Assembly (NCBI RefSeq): GCF_001766415.1
Contig: NZ_MKXO01000001.1
Location: 248,001 to 312,000, forward strand
Reading direction: 5' to 3'
From: Exiguobacterium aurantiacum
Lineage (GTDB): Bacteria > Bacillota > Bacilli > Exiguobacteriales > Exiguobacteriaceae
Length of the DNA stretch: 64,000 nt
Of the stretch, positions 18,648 through 30,286 are shown in pieces. How positions within the stretch are numbered: position 1 is the stretch's first letter; each line of letters opens with the position of its first letter. Made by a program: the position numbers and the translations under genes. The notes under the pieces are model-generated. The model had not been told where the DNA came from. It saw only the letters and a list, made by a program, of their open reading frames with translations, and did no database searches.

Positions 18648-18976
18648 CGTCCGTCCTCCTCTTGCTTGATTTTCTCGACGAACTTGTCAAAGCGACGAGC
18701 ACGGCGGCTATACAAAACGCAAAACGTCCACGTCATGAAGAACTGGGCGAAAGCAAGGACCCAGGCCCAAGTGATATCCCCAGCCACAGGGATGTTGAGG
18801 AACGTGAAATAGCTCGTAGAGATGGGGAGCGTGAAATAGAAGATAAGGGAAAAGATGATGGACGGAAGAATGAAACGGTTTTTTTCTCGCATCAGTTGGT
18901 GGAATGTGGCACTTTCGACGATTGATTCGGCAGAACGTGTACTTTCCGTACGCGTGGCTTGCGTGACGTCATGCAT
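18644..18976 (-). CDS. DUF485 membrane protein (YwcB-like)
   Basis: A 110-residue protein with two membrane helices (about 45-65 and 80-100). It has the DUF485 motifs F..L...K..F..P, seen as FHQLMREKNRFILP, and AWVLAFAQFFMTW. Encoded directly upstream of the symporter with overlapping ATGA, it is presumed an accessory subunit. AGGAGG precedes the ATG at 18976. First gene of the operon, with a long AT-rich leader containing a cre site. Confidence 0.92.
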   Translation of the reverse strand: MHDVTQATRTESTRSAESIVESATFHQLMREKNRFILPSIIFSLIFYFTLPISTSYFTFLNIPVAGDITWAWVLAFAQFFMTWTFCVLYSRRARRFDKFVEKIKQEEDGR

Positions 18977-19096
18977 CGGTGGACCTCCTCGGTAATCAAG
19001 ATAGCTACATTATAGAAACGGTACTAAAGGAAAAGCTATCCATTTTTTATTCGTTATTATCCATTTATTATACTAATATTGGTCATACCAATTAAA

Positions 19097-19110
19097 TGTA
19101 AGCGTTTTCA
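19097..19110. promoter_or_regulatory. CcpA (cre) site upstream of the DUF485-symporter operon
   Basis: TGTAAGCGTTTTCA fits the cre consensus TGWAANCGNTNWCA at every position. It lies about 120 bases before the DUF485 start, in an AT-rich region (18977-19208) that otherwise contains only candidate promoter hexamers such as TATAAT on the minus strand near 19070. Confidence 0.8.
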
Positions 19111-19208
19111 ATATTGTCTATAATTTGAACTCTATACAAGAATACTAAAAAGAAGACAAAAAGGTACTTTAGACCTAGTAACCGTATGTCACATATTGGC
19201 GAACGTGC

Positions 19209-19247
19209 ATCAAAAAATGAGCCCCGTGGAATCCAGGGGCTCACTGT
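19209..19247 (-). terminator. Terminator of the DUF2621 gene
   Basis: GAGCCCC and GGGGCTC arms enclose ten bases; the minus strand then reads ATTTTTTG. The stem overlaps the stop codon of the gene. Confidence 0.8.
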
Positions 19248-19672
19248 TGGAAATAACGTTTATAAGTCATCCAATCAATCTGCTCTTCTTCGAGCGCTTT
19301 CTTCAAAAACTTGTGGTCCCGCTTCGGTGTGGCGGCGATATATCCTTTGACGACGAGTTCTGTCGTCATCACTTTCGCTCTCGATTCGAGCGCGAACTGT
19401 CCGATCTTGCCGGCGATCTTGCGAATGGCGACATCGCGGAACAGCTCAGGCACTGGCGTGACGAGCCGATCGAGTAGCGTCCGTGTCTCGGGTGTCCACA
19501 GGTGGCGTGTCTTCGCGATGTAATCGTCCTCGATATCTAGGAGAGAGCGGCCGTCTTCTTTCGGCATCCGTTTTAAAAACTTACGGAACATGAAGTATCC
19601 GCCGATCGTCATCAACCCGATCATCACAAATCCCCAGAAGACAATGAAATACATCATCAAGTTTTCTGGCAT
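19241..19672 (-). CDS. DUF2621 membrane-anchored protein (YneK-like)
   Basis: A 143-residue protein with an N-terminal membrane helix (MYFIVFWGFVMIGLMTIGGYF) and a cytoplasmic helical domain containing WTPETRTLLDRLVTPVPELFRD and the family ending DHKFLKKALEEEQIDW. This is DUF2621, represented by YneK, which is also near ccdC and citB in Bacillus. The function is unknown. A GGGGGAAAG ribosome site is present. Single gene, divergent from prfC. Confidence 0.88.
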   Translation of the reverse strand: MPENLMMYFIVFWGFVMIGLMTIGGYFMFRKFLKRMPKEDGRSLLDIEDDYIAKTRHLWTPETRTLLDRLVTPVPELFRDVAIRKIAGKIGQFALESRAKVMTTELVVKGYIAATPKRDHKFLKKALEEEQIDWMTYKRYFQQ

Positions 19673-19852
19673 CGTCTTTCCCCCGTTCTTTCATTTCACA
19701 ATCATTCAAGCTTAGTATACAAAAAAGACCGCGAATACAAAAGCATGAGCATCCCATAATGATGGACGAAACGACGCCGTTTCGTTAGAATAGAGAGCGT
19801 TGCAGTCAGAAATGAGAATGAATTTGAAAGTCTGGAAAGGAAAGGACTCTAT

Positions 19853-21448
19853 ATGAATCAATTAAAACAAGAAGTAGAGAAACGCCGCATTTTCGGCATC
19901 ATCTCCCACCCGGATGCCGGTAAGACGACACTCACGGAGAAATTGCTCTTACACGGGGGAGCGATCCGCGAGGCGGGGACGGTCAAAGCCCGCAAAAACT
20001 CAAAACACGCCAAGTCCGATTGGATGGAGATCGAGAAGCAACGGGGCATCTCTGTCACGTCGTCTGTCATGCAGTTCGTCTATCGCGACAAGGTCGTCTC
20101 GATCATGGACACGCCGGGTCACAACGACTTCGGAGAAGACACGTACCGCGTCTTGACGTCTGTCGACAGTGCGGTCATGGTCATCGATGCCGCCAAAGGG
20201 ATCGAGACACAGACGAAGAAATTATTCCAAGTCTGTCGTATGCGTGGTATCCCGATCTTCACGTTCATGAACAAGTTGGACCGTCAGGCGAAAGATCCGC
20301 TCGAGCTCATGGAAGAACTTGAAGAAGTGCTCGGTATGCCTTCGGTCGCCGTCACATGGCCAATCGGCAGTGGGATGCAGTTCGAAGGTGTGTTCGATCG
20401 TATCAAGAACGAGATCCACTTGTTCCGTGGCGAGAAAGGCAAGCTCACGTTGAACGAGGACGGGGTCAACGATCCTGTGCTCGCCGACTACTTGACAGAA
20501 GAAAACTTGACGAACTTGCGCGACGAGATCGACCTGTTAGACGGTGCCGGCAACGACATCGACGTCGAGACGATCCAATCAGGTAAGCTGACACCTGTCT
20601 TCTTCGGTACGGCGCTCGTCGACTTCGGGGTGACGTCATTCTTAGACCACTACCTCGATATGTCGCCGGCCCCAGAGGCCCGTAAATCGAACGTCGGTCC
20701 GATCGACCCGACGTCTGAAGACTTCAGTGGTTTCGTCTTCAAGATTCAAGCGAACATGAACCCGGCCCACCGTGACCGCATCGCCTTCGTCCGCATCTGT
20801 TCGGGTGTGTTCGAACGGGGAATGGACGTCACGTTGACGCGGACCGGCAAGAAAATCAAACTGAGTCAATCGACGCAGTTGATGGCCAACGACCGGGAGA
20901 CTGTCGATAAGGCGTTTGCCGGTGACGTCATCGGGATCTACGATTCTGGGACGTACCAGATCGGTGACACGATCACGACGTCGAAGCAAAAGATCGCGTT
21001 CGAGGCGTTGCCGACGTTCCCGCCGGAATTGTTCATGCGCGTCTCGCCGATCAACTCGCTCAAGTCGAAACACTTCCACAAAGGTGTCGAGCAACTCGCC
21101 CAAGAAGGAGCGATCCAAGTGTACCGCAACGAGTATAACGAGATTTATCTCGGCGCGGTCGGTCAACTCCAGTTCGAGGTGTTCGAATATCGTCTCAATA
21201 ACGAGTACGGGGTCGACATCCGGATGGAGCCGGTATCGTACAGTGTCGCTCGCTGGGTGAAAGACAAAGAATTGAAGGCGCTCAAGCCGTTCCAAGACTC
21301 ACGAAACATGCTCGTGACCGACCGTTGGGAACGCCCTGTGTTCTTGTTCGCCAACGAGTTCACGTTTGACCGTTTCAAAGAACGCTATGAAGATGAGTTG
21401 ACGCTCGTCGACGCACTCGATGTCAATGTCGAGATCGGTGCCGAATAA
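19853..21448 (+). CDS. prfC: Peptide chain release factor 3
   Basis: A 531-residue translational GTPase that removes RF1/RF2 from the ribosome after peptide release. The G domain shows [16 protein letters not shown] (G1), [10 protein letters not shown] (G2), DTPGHNDF (G3) and MNKLDR (G4). The RF3-specific N-terminus [19 protein letters not shown] and the C-terminal [11 protein letters not shown] region complete the family pattern and length. B. subtilis does not have this gene, and here it interrupts the otherwise Bacillus-like yneK-citB order. Own terminator downstream. Confidence 0.96.
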   Translation: MNQLKQEVEKRRIFGIISHPDAGKTTLTEKLLLHGGAIREAGTVKARKNSKHAKSDWMEIEKQRGISVTSSVMQFVYRDKVVSIMDTPGHNDFGEDTYRVLTSVDSAVMVIDAAKGIETQTKKLFQVCRMRGIPIFTFMNKLDRQAKDPLELMEELEEVLGMPSVAVTWPIGSGMQFEGVFDRIKNEIHLFRGEKGKLTLNEDGVNDPVLADYLTEENLTNLRDEIDLLDGAGNDIDVETIQSGKLTPVFFGTALVDFGVTSFLDHYLDMSPAPEARKSNVGPIDPTSEDFSGFVFKIQANMNPAHRDRIAFVRICSGVFERGMDVTLTRTGKKIKLSQSTQLMANDRETVDKAFAGDVIGIYDSGTYQIGDTITTSKQKIAFEALPTFPPELFMRVSPINSLKSKHFHKGVEQLAQEGAIQVYRNEYNEIYLGAVGQLQFEVFEYRLNNEYGVDIRMEPVSYSVARWVKDKELKALKPFQDSRNMLVTDRWERPVFLFANEFTFDRFKERYEDELTLVDALDVNVEIGAE

Positions 21449-21458
21449 GCTAGATTGT

Positions 21459-21488
21459 AAAGACGGCCTTAGATGGCCGTCTTTTTTC
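21459..21488 (+). terminator. Terminator of prfC
   Basis: AGACGGCC and GGCCGTCT around six bases, followed by TTTTT. Confidence 0.9.
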
Positions 21489-21514
21489 GTGTTTTGAGAC
21501 GATCGGGGCAATTG

Positions 21515-21529
21515 ATAAGTTTTACTTAT
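21515..21529. promoter_or_regulatory. CcpC-type operator upstream of aconitase
   Basis: ATAAGTTTTACTTAT is an exact ATAA-N7-TTAT dyad, the recognition element of CcpC, the citrate-responsive LysR-type repressor of citB in Bacillus and Listeria. Further ATAA half-sites occur nearer the gene (21578 and 21590 region). Whether a ccpC gene exists cannot be seen in this window. Confidence 0.65.
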
Positions 21530-21648
21530 GACTAATTTGTGACGGAATGTATTTTACGTCACGCTATAGTTGTATTATGATAAACATGTGATAAGTAAGC
21601 GATTACGGCAACTGCTGTGGTCGTCGCTTTCAAAAAGGGGGAAATTGT

Positions 21649-24363
<2,715 letters not shown>

Positions 24364-24370
24364 GCGTCAG

Positions 24371-24400
24371 ACCTTCCTTTGAAAAAAGGAAGGTTTTTTT
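24371..24400 (+). terminator. Terminator of acnA
   Basis: ACCTTCCTTT and AAGGAAGGT around five bases with a T7 tail, 7 bases after the stop codon. Confidence 0.92.
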
Positions 24401-24469
24401 CGTGAATATGCGAATATAAGGTGAGATGGTCACAGATAACGGGAAAGGAACGGGGAGAGGGGGGAGTGT

Positions 24470-24958
24470 ATGGAACGACAAACACGGTCAGGAAAAAATT
24501 GGTGGCAGCGTCTGACGCAAAAAGAAGAAGTAGTGGAGCAAGAAGTCGATATCACGTTGCCGCAACTGCGGGAAGCCATCCATGAGTACGAACAGACATT
24601 GCCGAAAGGGGTCAACCGGACGGTGCTGTTGGACGAGTCTCAAGAAATCGATCTCGGACGCTTGAAACGTCACTTGCCAGGCAAGCCAAGACAGCGGTTT
24701 TACATGTCAAAAGAGACGTTCCACATCGCCCCAGAGGACGAGCGCGACGTCGTCTATGAGATGGACCAGGTGCAGCGGGCGCTCGACTTATATTTCGAGC
24801 AAGAAAAAAAGTTGCCGTTACGCAAATTCCAACAGTCGGCGCAACTTGATTTGACGCGTCTGCGTGAAGGCGGCTATTTGAAAGTGTTGCCTAAACGCCC
24901 CTATTATGTCGTCGATGAGACGTTGATCGTATCGTTAGAACCGAAGCCGACTGAGTGA
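24470..24958 (+). CDS. Uncharacterised 162-aa protein made of two similar halves
   Basis: No family was recognised with confidence. The protein is soluble, charged and without signal peptide. It contains an internal repeat. Residues 28-88 (LREAIHEYEQTLPKG, then IDLGRLKRHLPGKPRQRFYM) align with residues 97-158 (VQRALDLYFEQEKKLPL, then LDLTRLREGGYLKVLPKRPY), each ending in a beta-strand-like KETFHI / DETLIV element. This suggests a duplicated helix-plus-strand module. Preceded by GGGGAGAGGGGGG and a short intergenic region after the acnA terminator; closed by its own terminator. It could belong to a Bacillales DUF family, which I cannot name reliably. Confidence 0.8.
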   Translation: MERQTRSGKNWWQRLTQKEEVVEQEVDITLPQLREAIHEYEQTLPKGVNRTVLLDESQEIDLGRLKRHLPGKPRQRFYMSKETFHIAPEDERDVVYEMDQVQRALDLYFEQEKKLPLRKFQQSAQLDLTRLREGGYLKVLPKRPYYVVDETLIVSLEPKPTE

Positions 24959-24980
24959 CGAGATTGCATCGTCACTTTTT
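24954..24980 (+). terminator. Terminator of the duplicated-domain gene
   Basis: AGTGACGA and TCGTCACT around seven bases, followed by TTTT; the stem includes the stop codon. Confidence 0.85.
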
Positions 24981-25085
24981 TCATCGTGACACGAGCGAAC
25001 GCGTTTTCGGGTTGTGCCGAGATTGTAAACTGTGTTAGGGTGGAAAACGTATATGAAAATAAGAGAATTAAATAGGAGTGAGATT

Positions 25086-26651
25086 ATGGAAAGAGAAAGT
25101 CGAGTGACGACCGTATTTATCGTATCAGCCATCATTACGGTCCTCTTTACGATTTGGGGAATCTTCCCTGAACGCTTGCTCGGAAACGCAAGCTTGATCA
25201 ACGTGACGACGAAACTGCAAGGTTTGCTCTCGAACGGGATGGGCTGGTTCTACCTGCTCAGCGCGACCGGCATTTTACTCGTCGCGATTTTTTTAATCTT
25301 TTCGCGCTTCGGGTCGATCCGACTCGGAAAAGATACAGACCGACCGGATTTCGGATATTTGACATGGTTCGCCATGCTGTTCAGTGCCGGGATGGGAATT
25401 GGTCTCATCTTCTGGGGAGCGGCGGAACCGTTGCTTCACTTCCACGCGCCACCATTCGAATCGCCGACGCCGGAAGGGGACGCGCGCACGGCGATGCGTT
25501 ACGCCTTCTTCCATTGGGGCTTCCACCCGTGGGCGATTTACGCGATGATCGCTCTCGCCATCGCCTACTCGACGTTCCGTAAAGGGCGTCCGGCGACGAT
25601 CGGGGAGACGATCGGTTCACTCGTCAACAACCGCTATGAACGTCCGGTCAAACAGACGGTCGACATTTTGGCCGTCGTCGCAACAGCGTTCGGGGTCGCG
25701 ACGTCGCTCGGATTCGGTGCCCAGCAGATTGCCGGTGGGCTTCACTACTTAATTCCCGGCGTACCGAACGCGTTCTCGACGCAGTTGATCATCATCGCCG
25801 TCGTGACGGTGCTGTATATGTTCAGTGCCTCGACCGGATTAGATAAAGGGATTCGCATTCTCAGTAACACGAACATCTTCCTAGCCATTGTCTTGCTCGT
25901 CGCGACGCTCATCGCCGGACCGAGCGCGTTCATTCTCGACTTGTTCACGCAGACGATCGGGACGTACTTGCAACAATTGCCGACGACGAGCTTCCGTACG
26001 GGTGCTTTTGAACCGGTCGAGCGCGAGTGGATCAACGGCTGGACGATCTTCTACTGGGCGTGGTGGATCTCATGGTCACCGTTCGTCGGGACGTTTATCG
26101 CCCGTGTCTCAAAAGGTCGGACGATCCGCGAGTTCATCATCGGAATCTTGCTCGTGCCAACGTCGTTCGGACTGCTTTGGTTCTCTGTCTTCGGCGGATC
26201 GGCCATTTGGGCTGACTTGTTCGGTGGAGCGAACTTGATCGACACGGTCAACGAGATCGGAACGGAAGTCGGACTGTTTGCCTTGTTCGAGACGTTCGGT
26301 GGATTCGGGACGGTGCTCAGCATCGTCGCCATCTTCTTGATCTCGACGTTCTTCATCACTTCAGCCGACTCGGCGACATATGTGCTCGGGATGCTGACGA
26401 CGGGAGGGAAACTCATCCCGCCGATGCGGATCAAGTTGATTTGGGGCTTCATCCAATCATCGATCGCAGCCGTGCTCTTGTATGCGGGTGGTCTCGGCGC
26501 GCTTCAAGCCGTCGCGATCCTTGTCGCCTTCCCGTTCATCTTCGTGCTGATTCTGATGATTGTCGCCTTGTTCAAGGACTTGGCCGATGAACCGGACGAA
26601 CGGGATAAGTGGATTGAAAGCTATAAGCGTGATGAAGATAAACTTGGATAA
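25086..26651 (+). CDS. BCCT-family osmolyte transporter (glycine betaine type)
   Basis: A 521-residue secondary transporter of the betaine/choline/carnitine family with 12 predicted helices. Family motifs are FSAGMGIGLIFWGAAEP and the tryptophan-rich signature WTIFYWAWWISWSPFVG. The GMGIG form in helix 3 is typical of sodium-coupled betaine carriers such as OpuD and BetP. It serves accumulation of compatible solutes under osmotic stress. ATG 25086 has AGGAG about 8 bases upstream and gives a normal N-terminus; ATGs at 25032 and 25053 lack a site. Monocistronic with its own terminator. Confidence 0.93.
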   Translation: MERESRVTTVFIVSAIITVLFTIWGIFPERLLGNASLINVTTKLQGLLSNGMGWFYLLSATGILLVAIFLIFSRFGSIRLGKDTDRPDFGYLTWFAMLFSAGMGIGLIFWGAAEPLLHFHAPPFESPTPEGDARTAMRYAFFHWGFHPWAIYAMIALAIAYSTFRKGRPATIGETIGSLVNNRYERPVKQTVDILAVVATAFGVATSLGFGAQQIAGGLHYLIPGVPNAFSTQLIIIAVVTVLYMFSASTGLDKGIRILSNTNIFLAIVLLVATLIAGPSAFILDLFTQTIGTYLQQLPTTSFRTGAFEPVEREWINGWTIFYWAWWISWSPFVGTFIARVSKGRTIREFIIGILLVPTSFGLLWFSVFGGSAIWADLFGGANLIDTVNEIGTEVGLFALFETFGGFGTVLSIVAIFLISTFFITSADSATYVLGMLTTGGKLIPPMRIKLIWGFIQSSIAAVLLYAGGLGALQAVAILVAFPFIFVLILMIVALFKDLADEPDERDKWIESYKRDEDKLG

Positions 26652-26655
26652 AATT

Positions 26656-26684
26656 AAGGGGTCTCAGTCGAGGCCCTTTTTTTA
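26656..26684 (+). terminator. Terminator of the BCCT transporter gene
   Basis: An imperfect GGGGTCTC / GAGGCCC stem with a T7 run directly after the stop codon. Confidence 0.75.
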
Positions 26685-26754
26685 GTTGTAAATGTTTTGC
26701 ATGGCACCCTCGCTAGTGTAGGATAGTAAGTGAAGAATATTGGGAGGGCATGTT

Positions 26755-27441
26755 ATGAAACGAGAAGTGAAAAAGCGGCTCAGTTGGATCATTTTTGCCG
26801 GCATCCTCATCGTCGGCGCTCTGCTCGCTTATAATTTTTATTTGGTCACCAACTTGAATGATGACGACAACAGTCGTGAGAATCGGACCGAACCGTTCTA
26901 CACGTCCGTCGAAATCGGCTATGAAGAGAAGAAGTTGCCGGCAGCCGGGGAGACACTCGAAGTTCGCAACTACCTCGTCACGTACGATGAGAACGGACAT
27001 TTCGTATCCGAGGTCGTATCGGGACCGAACGCCGGTGCCCGGGCCGAATGGGATGGCACGATGTACCGTGAGTTCAATCCGGAAGGCGACGAAACGAACA
27101 GTCAAGAGACGAGTTCGGGTGCAGTTGCCCCCCATCCGTTCTTGTCGCGGGCGACGAACGAACAGATTCGCAAGTGGCTTGATGACGGGACGCTAGGTAC
27201 GGGTGAAGGTGACGTCAATATCATCGGTCGGACAGCTCAGGCGTTCGTCAAAACGGAATCCGCCGAGGCGGTACCTGCGGAGTGGGTCGAGAAATACCCA
27301 TCGATCTTCGACGAAGACGAAAATGAGGAAGCGGTGACGTATTACGTCGATGTGAACGAACGGATCCTGCTCGCTGCTGAGTCACGCAACAACGGGAACT
27401 TGTTCCACTCAATTCGCATGACTTCTTTTGAAGCACTATAA
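26755..27441 (+). CDS. Uncharacterised membrane-anchored extracytoplasmic protein
   Basis: A 228-residue protein whose family was not recognised. Residues 1-10 are basic (KREVKKR), followed by one hydrophobic segment (LSWIIFAGILIVGALLAYNFY). The rest is hydrophilic and acidic, so it is probably an N-anchored protein facing outside. The soluble part has two beta-rich regions separated by a low-complexity NSQETSSG linker near residue 115. There are no cysteines for a lipobox. GGGAGGG precedes ATG 26755. The twin-AAA ATPase gene follows 57 bases later with no strong terminator between, so the two may be co-transcribed. Confidence 0.78.
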   Translation: MKREVKKRLSWIIFAGILIVGALLAYNFYLVTNLNDDDNSRENRTEPFYTSVEIGYEEKKLPAAGETLEVRNYLVTYDENGHFVSEVVSGPNAGARAEWDGTMYREFNPEGDETNSQETSSGAVAPHPFLSRATNEQIRKWLDDGTLGTGEGDVNIIGRTAQAFVKTESAEAVPAEWVEKYPSIFDEDENEEAVTYYVDVNERILLAAESRNNGNLFHSIRMTSFEAL

Positions 27442-27498
27442 CCCGACGAGGAGCAGACTGAGACGTCGGCTCCTTTGTCGTCTGAAAGGGAGAACTTT

Positions 27499-29760
27499 AT
27501 GAAACAGATCCATTTGGAACAAGTTCAACATGACTTGGAACGGTGGGAACAAGGCGACAAGGTCGATGAAGCGGCGCTCTTGTCCTATGCCCACTGGTCG
27601 CGTGCGACAGAGCATAACGACGAGTTGATCCGGACGTTGACACTGCTTTCGACGAGACGGTTGCAGCACAACCAAACGATCGATCCGCTCCTCAATCGCT
27701 GGGTGAAGGAACTCGAGTCGCTCGGCGCTTTACCGGCCGAACTGAGGGTCAGCCAACTGAATGAGAAGTTGCGCCGCTTCAGACAATCGCTCCATGTCGA
27801 CTGGCCGACTCTTCGCGAAGCCGACTACGCCTCGATGAAAGTCCAAATTTTGACCGAGTACGAAGCGAAGACGTCCGAACTGCTCGATCAGCTCGATCGG
27901 TTACACGACGAAATCGAACGAGCCAAGTCAGATCTGCGGGACTCCGAGTTCAAAGATCAATTGGAGCGTTTGTTCGAGGTCGTCATCGAAGCGATGCAAG
28001 AAGTCGCGTCACTCGAAGATGACACCGCGTCACTGCTCGCGTCGATGCAAGGCAACTACTTCAGCCGGGAGGCGTTCCGTCGTTTCGGTGAGCGGGTCGG
28101 TCTCGTCAAACAACGGATCGATGCGATTTGCGAGCTGTTGCCGGAACGCCCACGGGAGGTCCGTTCGAGTGCGATCGAGTCGCTCGAGTCGATGATCGGT
28201 CTAACGGAAGTGAAGCAGCGGGTAAAAGCGTGGTATCGGTTCTTGTTGTTCCAAAAAGAACGGGACAAGGCCGGTTTCTCGTCGAAACATCAACCATCGC
28301 TCCATCTCGTCTTCACAGGGAACCCCGGTACCGGCAAAACGACGCTCGCCCGGCTCATGGCCGAGATCTATTTCGAGCTCGGTCTTCTCGGACGGCCCGA
28401 TGTTATCGAGGCAGACCGTTCGAGCCTTGTCGGTGCTTTCGTCGGCCAGACGGAAGAACAAGTCATGAATAAAGTCAAGGAAGCCGAAGGGGGCGTCTTG
28501 TTCATCGATGAGGCATACGCGCTCAAACGGCAAGATGCGAGCGGGAGCGATTATGGACAAGCGGCAATCGACACACTCGTCGCCGCTATGACGAGCGGGG
28601 AATATGCCGGAAAGTTCGTCGTCATCCTGGCCGGTTATCCGGAAGAGATGCGCCACTTCTTACTCGCGAATCCAGGACTCAGGTCGCGGTTCCCTGAATC
28701 GAACCATTACGAGCTGCCGAACTACAGCGACGAAGAGCTCGTCGCGATCGGTGAGAAAGTGGCCGAGGAGAACAACTATGTGCTGACGACCGATGCCAAG
28801 CGCGCCCTCATCGCCCGGATTGACCGGGAACGAGTCGATGCGACGTTCGGGAACGCCCGGACCGTCCATAACATCTTGCTCGATGCGATGTTCAAAAAAG
28901 GATCTCGTTTCGGTGCCGACGCCCCGCTCGATGAGATGGCTTTGTTGACAGAGCTCGACTTTGAAGAGGCAACGAGCGAAGATGGCACGGCTCCGACGCT
29001 TGATGACATGATCGGGATGGAAGAAGCGAAACGACAGCTTCAGGAGATCGAGGCGTTGATCACGATTCAAAGACGGCGGCGCGAGCTCGGGCTGAAGACG
29101 GCTCCGGTCCAACTTCACGCCGCGCTTGTCGGCAACAGCGGTACCGGCAAGACGACGTTTGCGCACGTGTACGCTCAGTTGTTGAAGAAGACTGGCTACT
29201 TGAAACGGGGACATTTGAAAGTCGTCAGCCGTGCCGACCTCGTCAGCGGCTACGTCGGACAGACGGCTCAAAAGACGAAAGCAGCCATCCGCGACGCGCT
29301 CGGCGGGGTATTGCTGATCGATGAGGCGTACAGTTTGAACGGCGGTCCGAACGACTACGGACGCGAAGCGATCGATACGCTCGTCGACGAGATGCCGAAG
29401 CACGGGGAGAACCTCGTCGTCATTTTGGCGGGCTATGAGGCGCCGATGCGCCGGTTGATCGATTCGAACCCAGGACTGAGCAGTAGGATCAAACGAACGA
29501 TTCAGTTCGACGACTATTCACTCGCCCAACTTTCCCAAATCGCGAACAGCTATGCCGAGAAGTTCGGTTATGCGTTCGGGGAAGGTGTCGAAGCGGCACT
29601 GGCCGAACGACTGAAGCATGCAGATAAACCGAACGCACGGACGGCGCTGTCGCTCATCGATGAGGCGATCGCCCGGCAATCGTACCGGCTCATCGCCGAG
29701 AACGCCGAGAATAGCGAGTTAAATCAGATTTTAGTAGTAGATATTAAGAGTAAGTTATAA
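27499..29760 (+). CDS. Twin-AAA CbxX/CfqX (SpoVK-type) ATPase
   Basis: A 753-residue protein with an N-terminal helical, partly coiled-coil region (about 60-200) and two complete CbxX-type AAA+ modules. Module 1 has Walker A GNPGTGKTT at about 273 and Walker B GVLFIDEAYAL at about 331. Module 2 has GNSGTGKTT at about 543 and GVLLIDEAYSL at about 602. Each is followed by the conserved AIDTLV...VVILAGY sensor region. SpoVK of B. subtilis has one module; multi-module relatives accompany Rubisco activation and type VII secretion in other phyla. None of those partners is here, so the substrate is unknown. AAGGGAG sits before ATG 27499. Confidence 0.88.
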   Translation: MKQIHLEQVQHDLERWEQGDKVDEAALLSYAHWSRATEHNDELIRTLTLLSTRRLQHNQTIDPLLNRWVKELESLGALPAELRVSQLNEKLRRFRQSLHVDWPTLREADYASMKVQILTEYEAKTSELLDQLDRLHDEIERAKSDLRDSEFKDQLERLFEVVIEAMQEVASLEDDTASLLASMQGNYFSREAFRRFGERVGLVKQRIDAICELLPERPREVRSSAIESLESMIGLTEVKQRVKAWYRFLLFQKERDKAGFSSKHQPSLHLVFTGNPGTGKTTLARLMAEIYFELGLLGRPDVIEADRSSLVGAFVGQTEEQVMNKVKEAEGGVLFIDEAYALKRQDASGSDYGQAAIDTLVAAMTSGEYAGKFVVILAGYPEEMRHFLLANPGLRSRFPESNHYELPNYSDEELVAIGEKVAEENNYVLTTDAKRALIARIDRERVDATFGNARTVHNILLDAMFKKGSRFGADAPLDEMALLTELDFEEATSEDGTAPTLDDMIGMEEAKRQLQEIEALITIQRRRRELGLKTAPVQLHAALVGNSGTGKTTFAHVYAQLLKKTGYLKRGHLKVVSRADLVSGYVGQTAQKTKAAIRDALGGVLLIDEAYSLNGGPNDYGREAIDTLVDEMPKHGENLVVILAGYEAPMRRLIDSNPGLSSRIKRTIQFDDYSLAQLSQIANSYAEKFGYAFGEGVEAALAERLKHADKPNARTALSLIDEAIARQSYRLIAENAENSELNQILVVDIKSKL

Positions 29761-29790
29761 TATACTGTAGACTGAAAAGAGGGCGATTTG

Positions 29791-30210
29791 ATGCATACGA
29801 TTCAGATTCCTGTACGATACCAAGAGACGGACATGATGGGGATCGTCTATCATGCGAATTATTTAGTCTACCTTGAGATCGCGAGAACCGAGTTGTTACG
29901 ACAACTCGGAGTGGAATATAAAGACATGGAACAGGCCGGATTCGTGTCGCCGGTGACGAACGTGACGGTCGACTATAAGAAGAGCGTCACGTTCGGGGAC
30001 ACGGTCAACGTGCGCGTCTGGGTCGACAGTTATTCGAAGATCCGTACCGTCTACGGGTACGAGTTGACCGACCAAAACAATGATTTGGTCGGGACGGCGA
30101 AGACGACGCATGTCGTCGTGAAGCGCGGCGATTTCAAGCCGATCCGGCTCGACCGGGAATTTCCGGCATGGCACGATATGTATTTGAAAGTCCTGAGCCC
30201 GGTTCAATAA
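29791..30210 (+). CDS. Acyl-CoA thioesterase, YbgC/4-hydroxybenzoyl-CoA thioesterase family
   Basis: A 139-residue hot-dog fold protein. The YbgC-type motif RYQETDMMGIVYHANYLVYLEIAR includes the catalytic Asp in the DMMGIVYH loop at about residue 13-20, and VTVDYKKSVTFGDTV follows. It hydrolyses short acyl-CoA or acyl-ACP thioesters in relatives. ATG 29791 has AGAGGGCG 7 bases upstream; the TTG just before is less likely. It is 30 bases downstream of the AAA gene and may be in the same transcript, which ends at a hairpin terminator. Confidence 0.9.
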   Translation: MHTIQIPVRYQETDMMGIVYHANYLVYLEIARTELLRQLGVEYKDMEQAGFVSPVTNVTVDYKKSVTFGDTVNVRVWVDSYSKIRTVYGYELTDQNNDLVGTAKTTHVVVKRGDFKPIRLDREFPAWHDMYLKVLSPVQ

Positions 30211-30224
30211 CAGTCGTTCCTTTG

Positions 30225-30263
30225 TACCGTCAGTGTGGTATCATATCTTGACGGTATTTTTTT
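30225..30263 (+). terminator. Terminator after the thioesterase gene
   Basis: TACCGTCA and TGACGGTA separated by 16 bases, followed by TTTTTTT. Confidence 0.8.
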
Positions 30264-30286
30264 GTATGAAGAAAGGGGAAGATTGC

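Noticed and set aside
21539-21562. GTGACG/CGTCAC inverted repeat before acnA as an operator
   Set aside because: Only six-base arms 12 bases apart, which can occur by chance; the CcpC dyad is the better-supported element.
27442-27498. Terminator between the anchored-protein gene and the AAA gene
   Set aside because: GGAGC/GGCTCC arms are distant and the T tail is only three bases, so it is not a convincing terminator.
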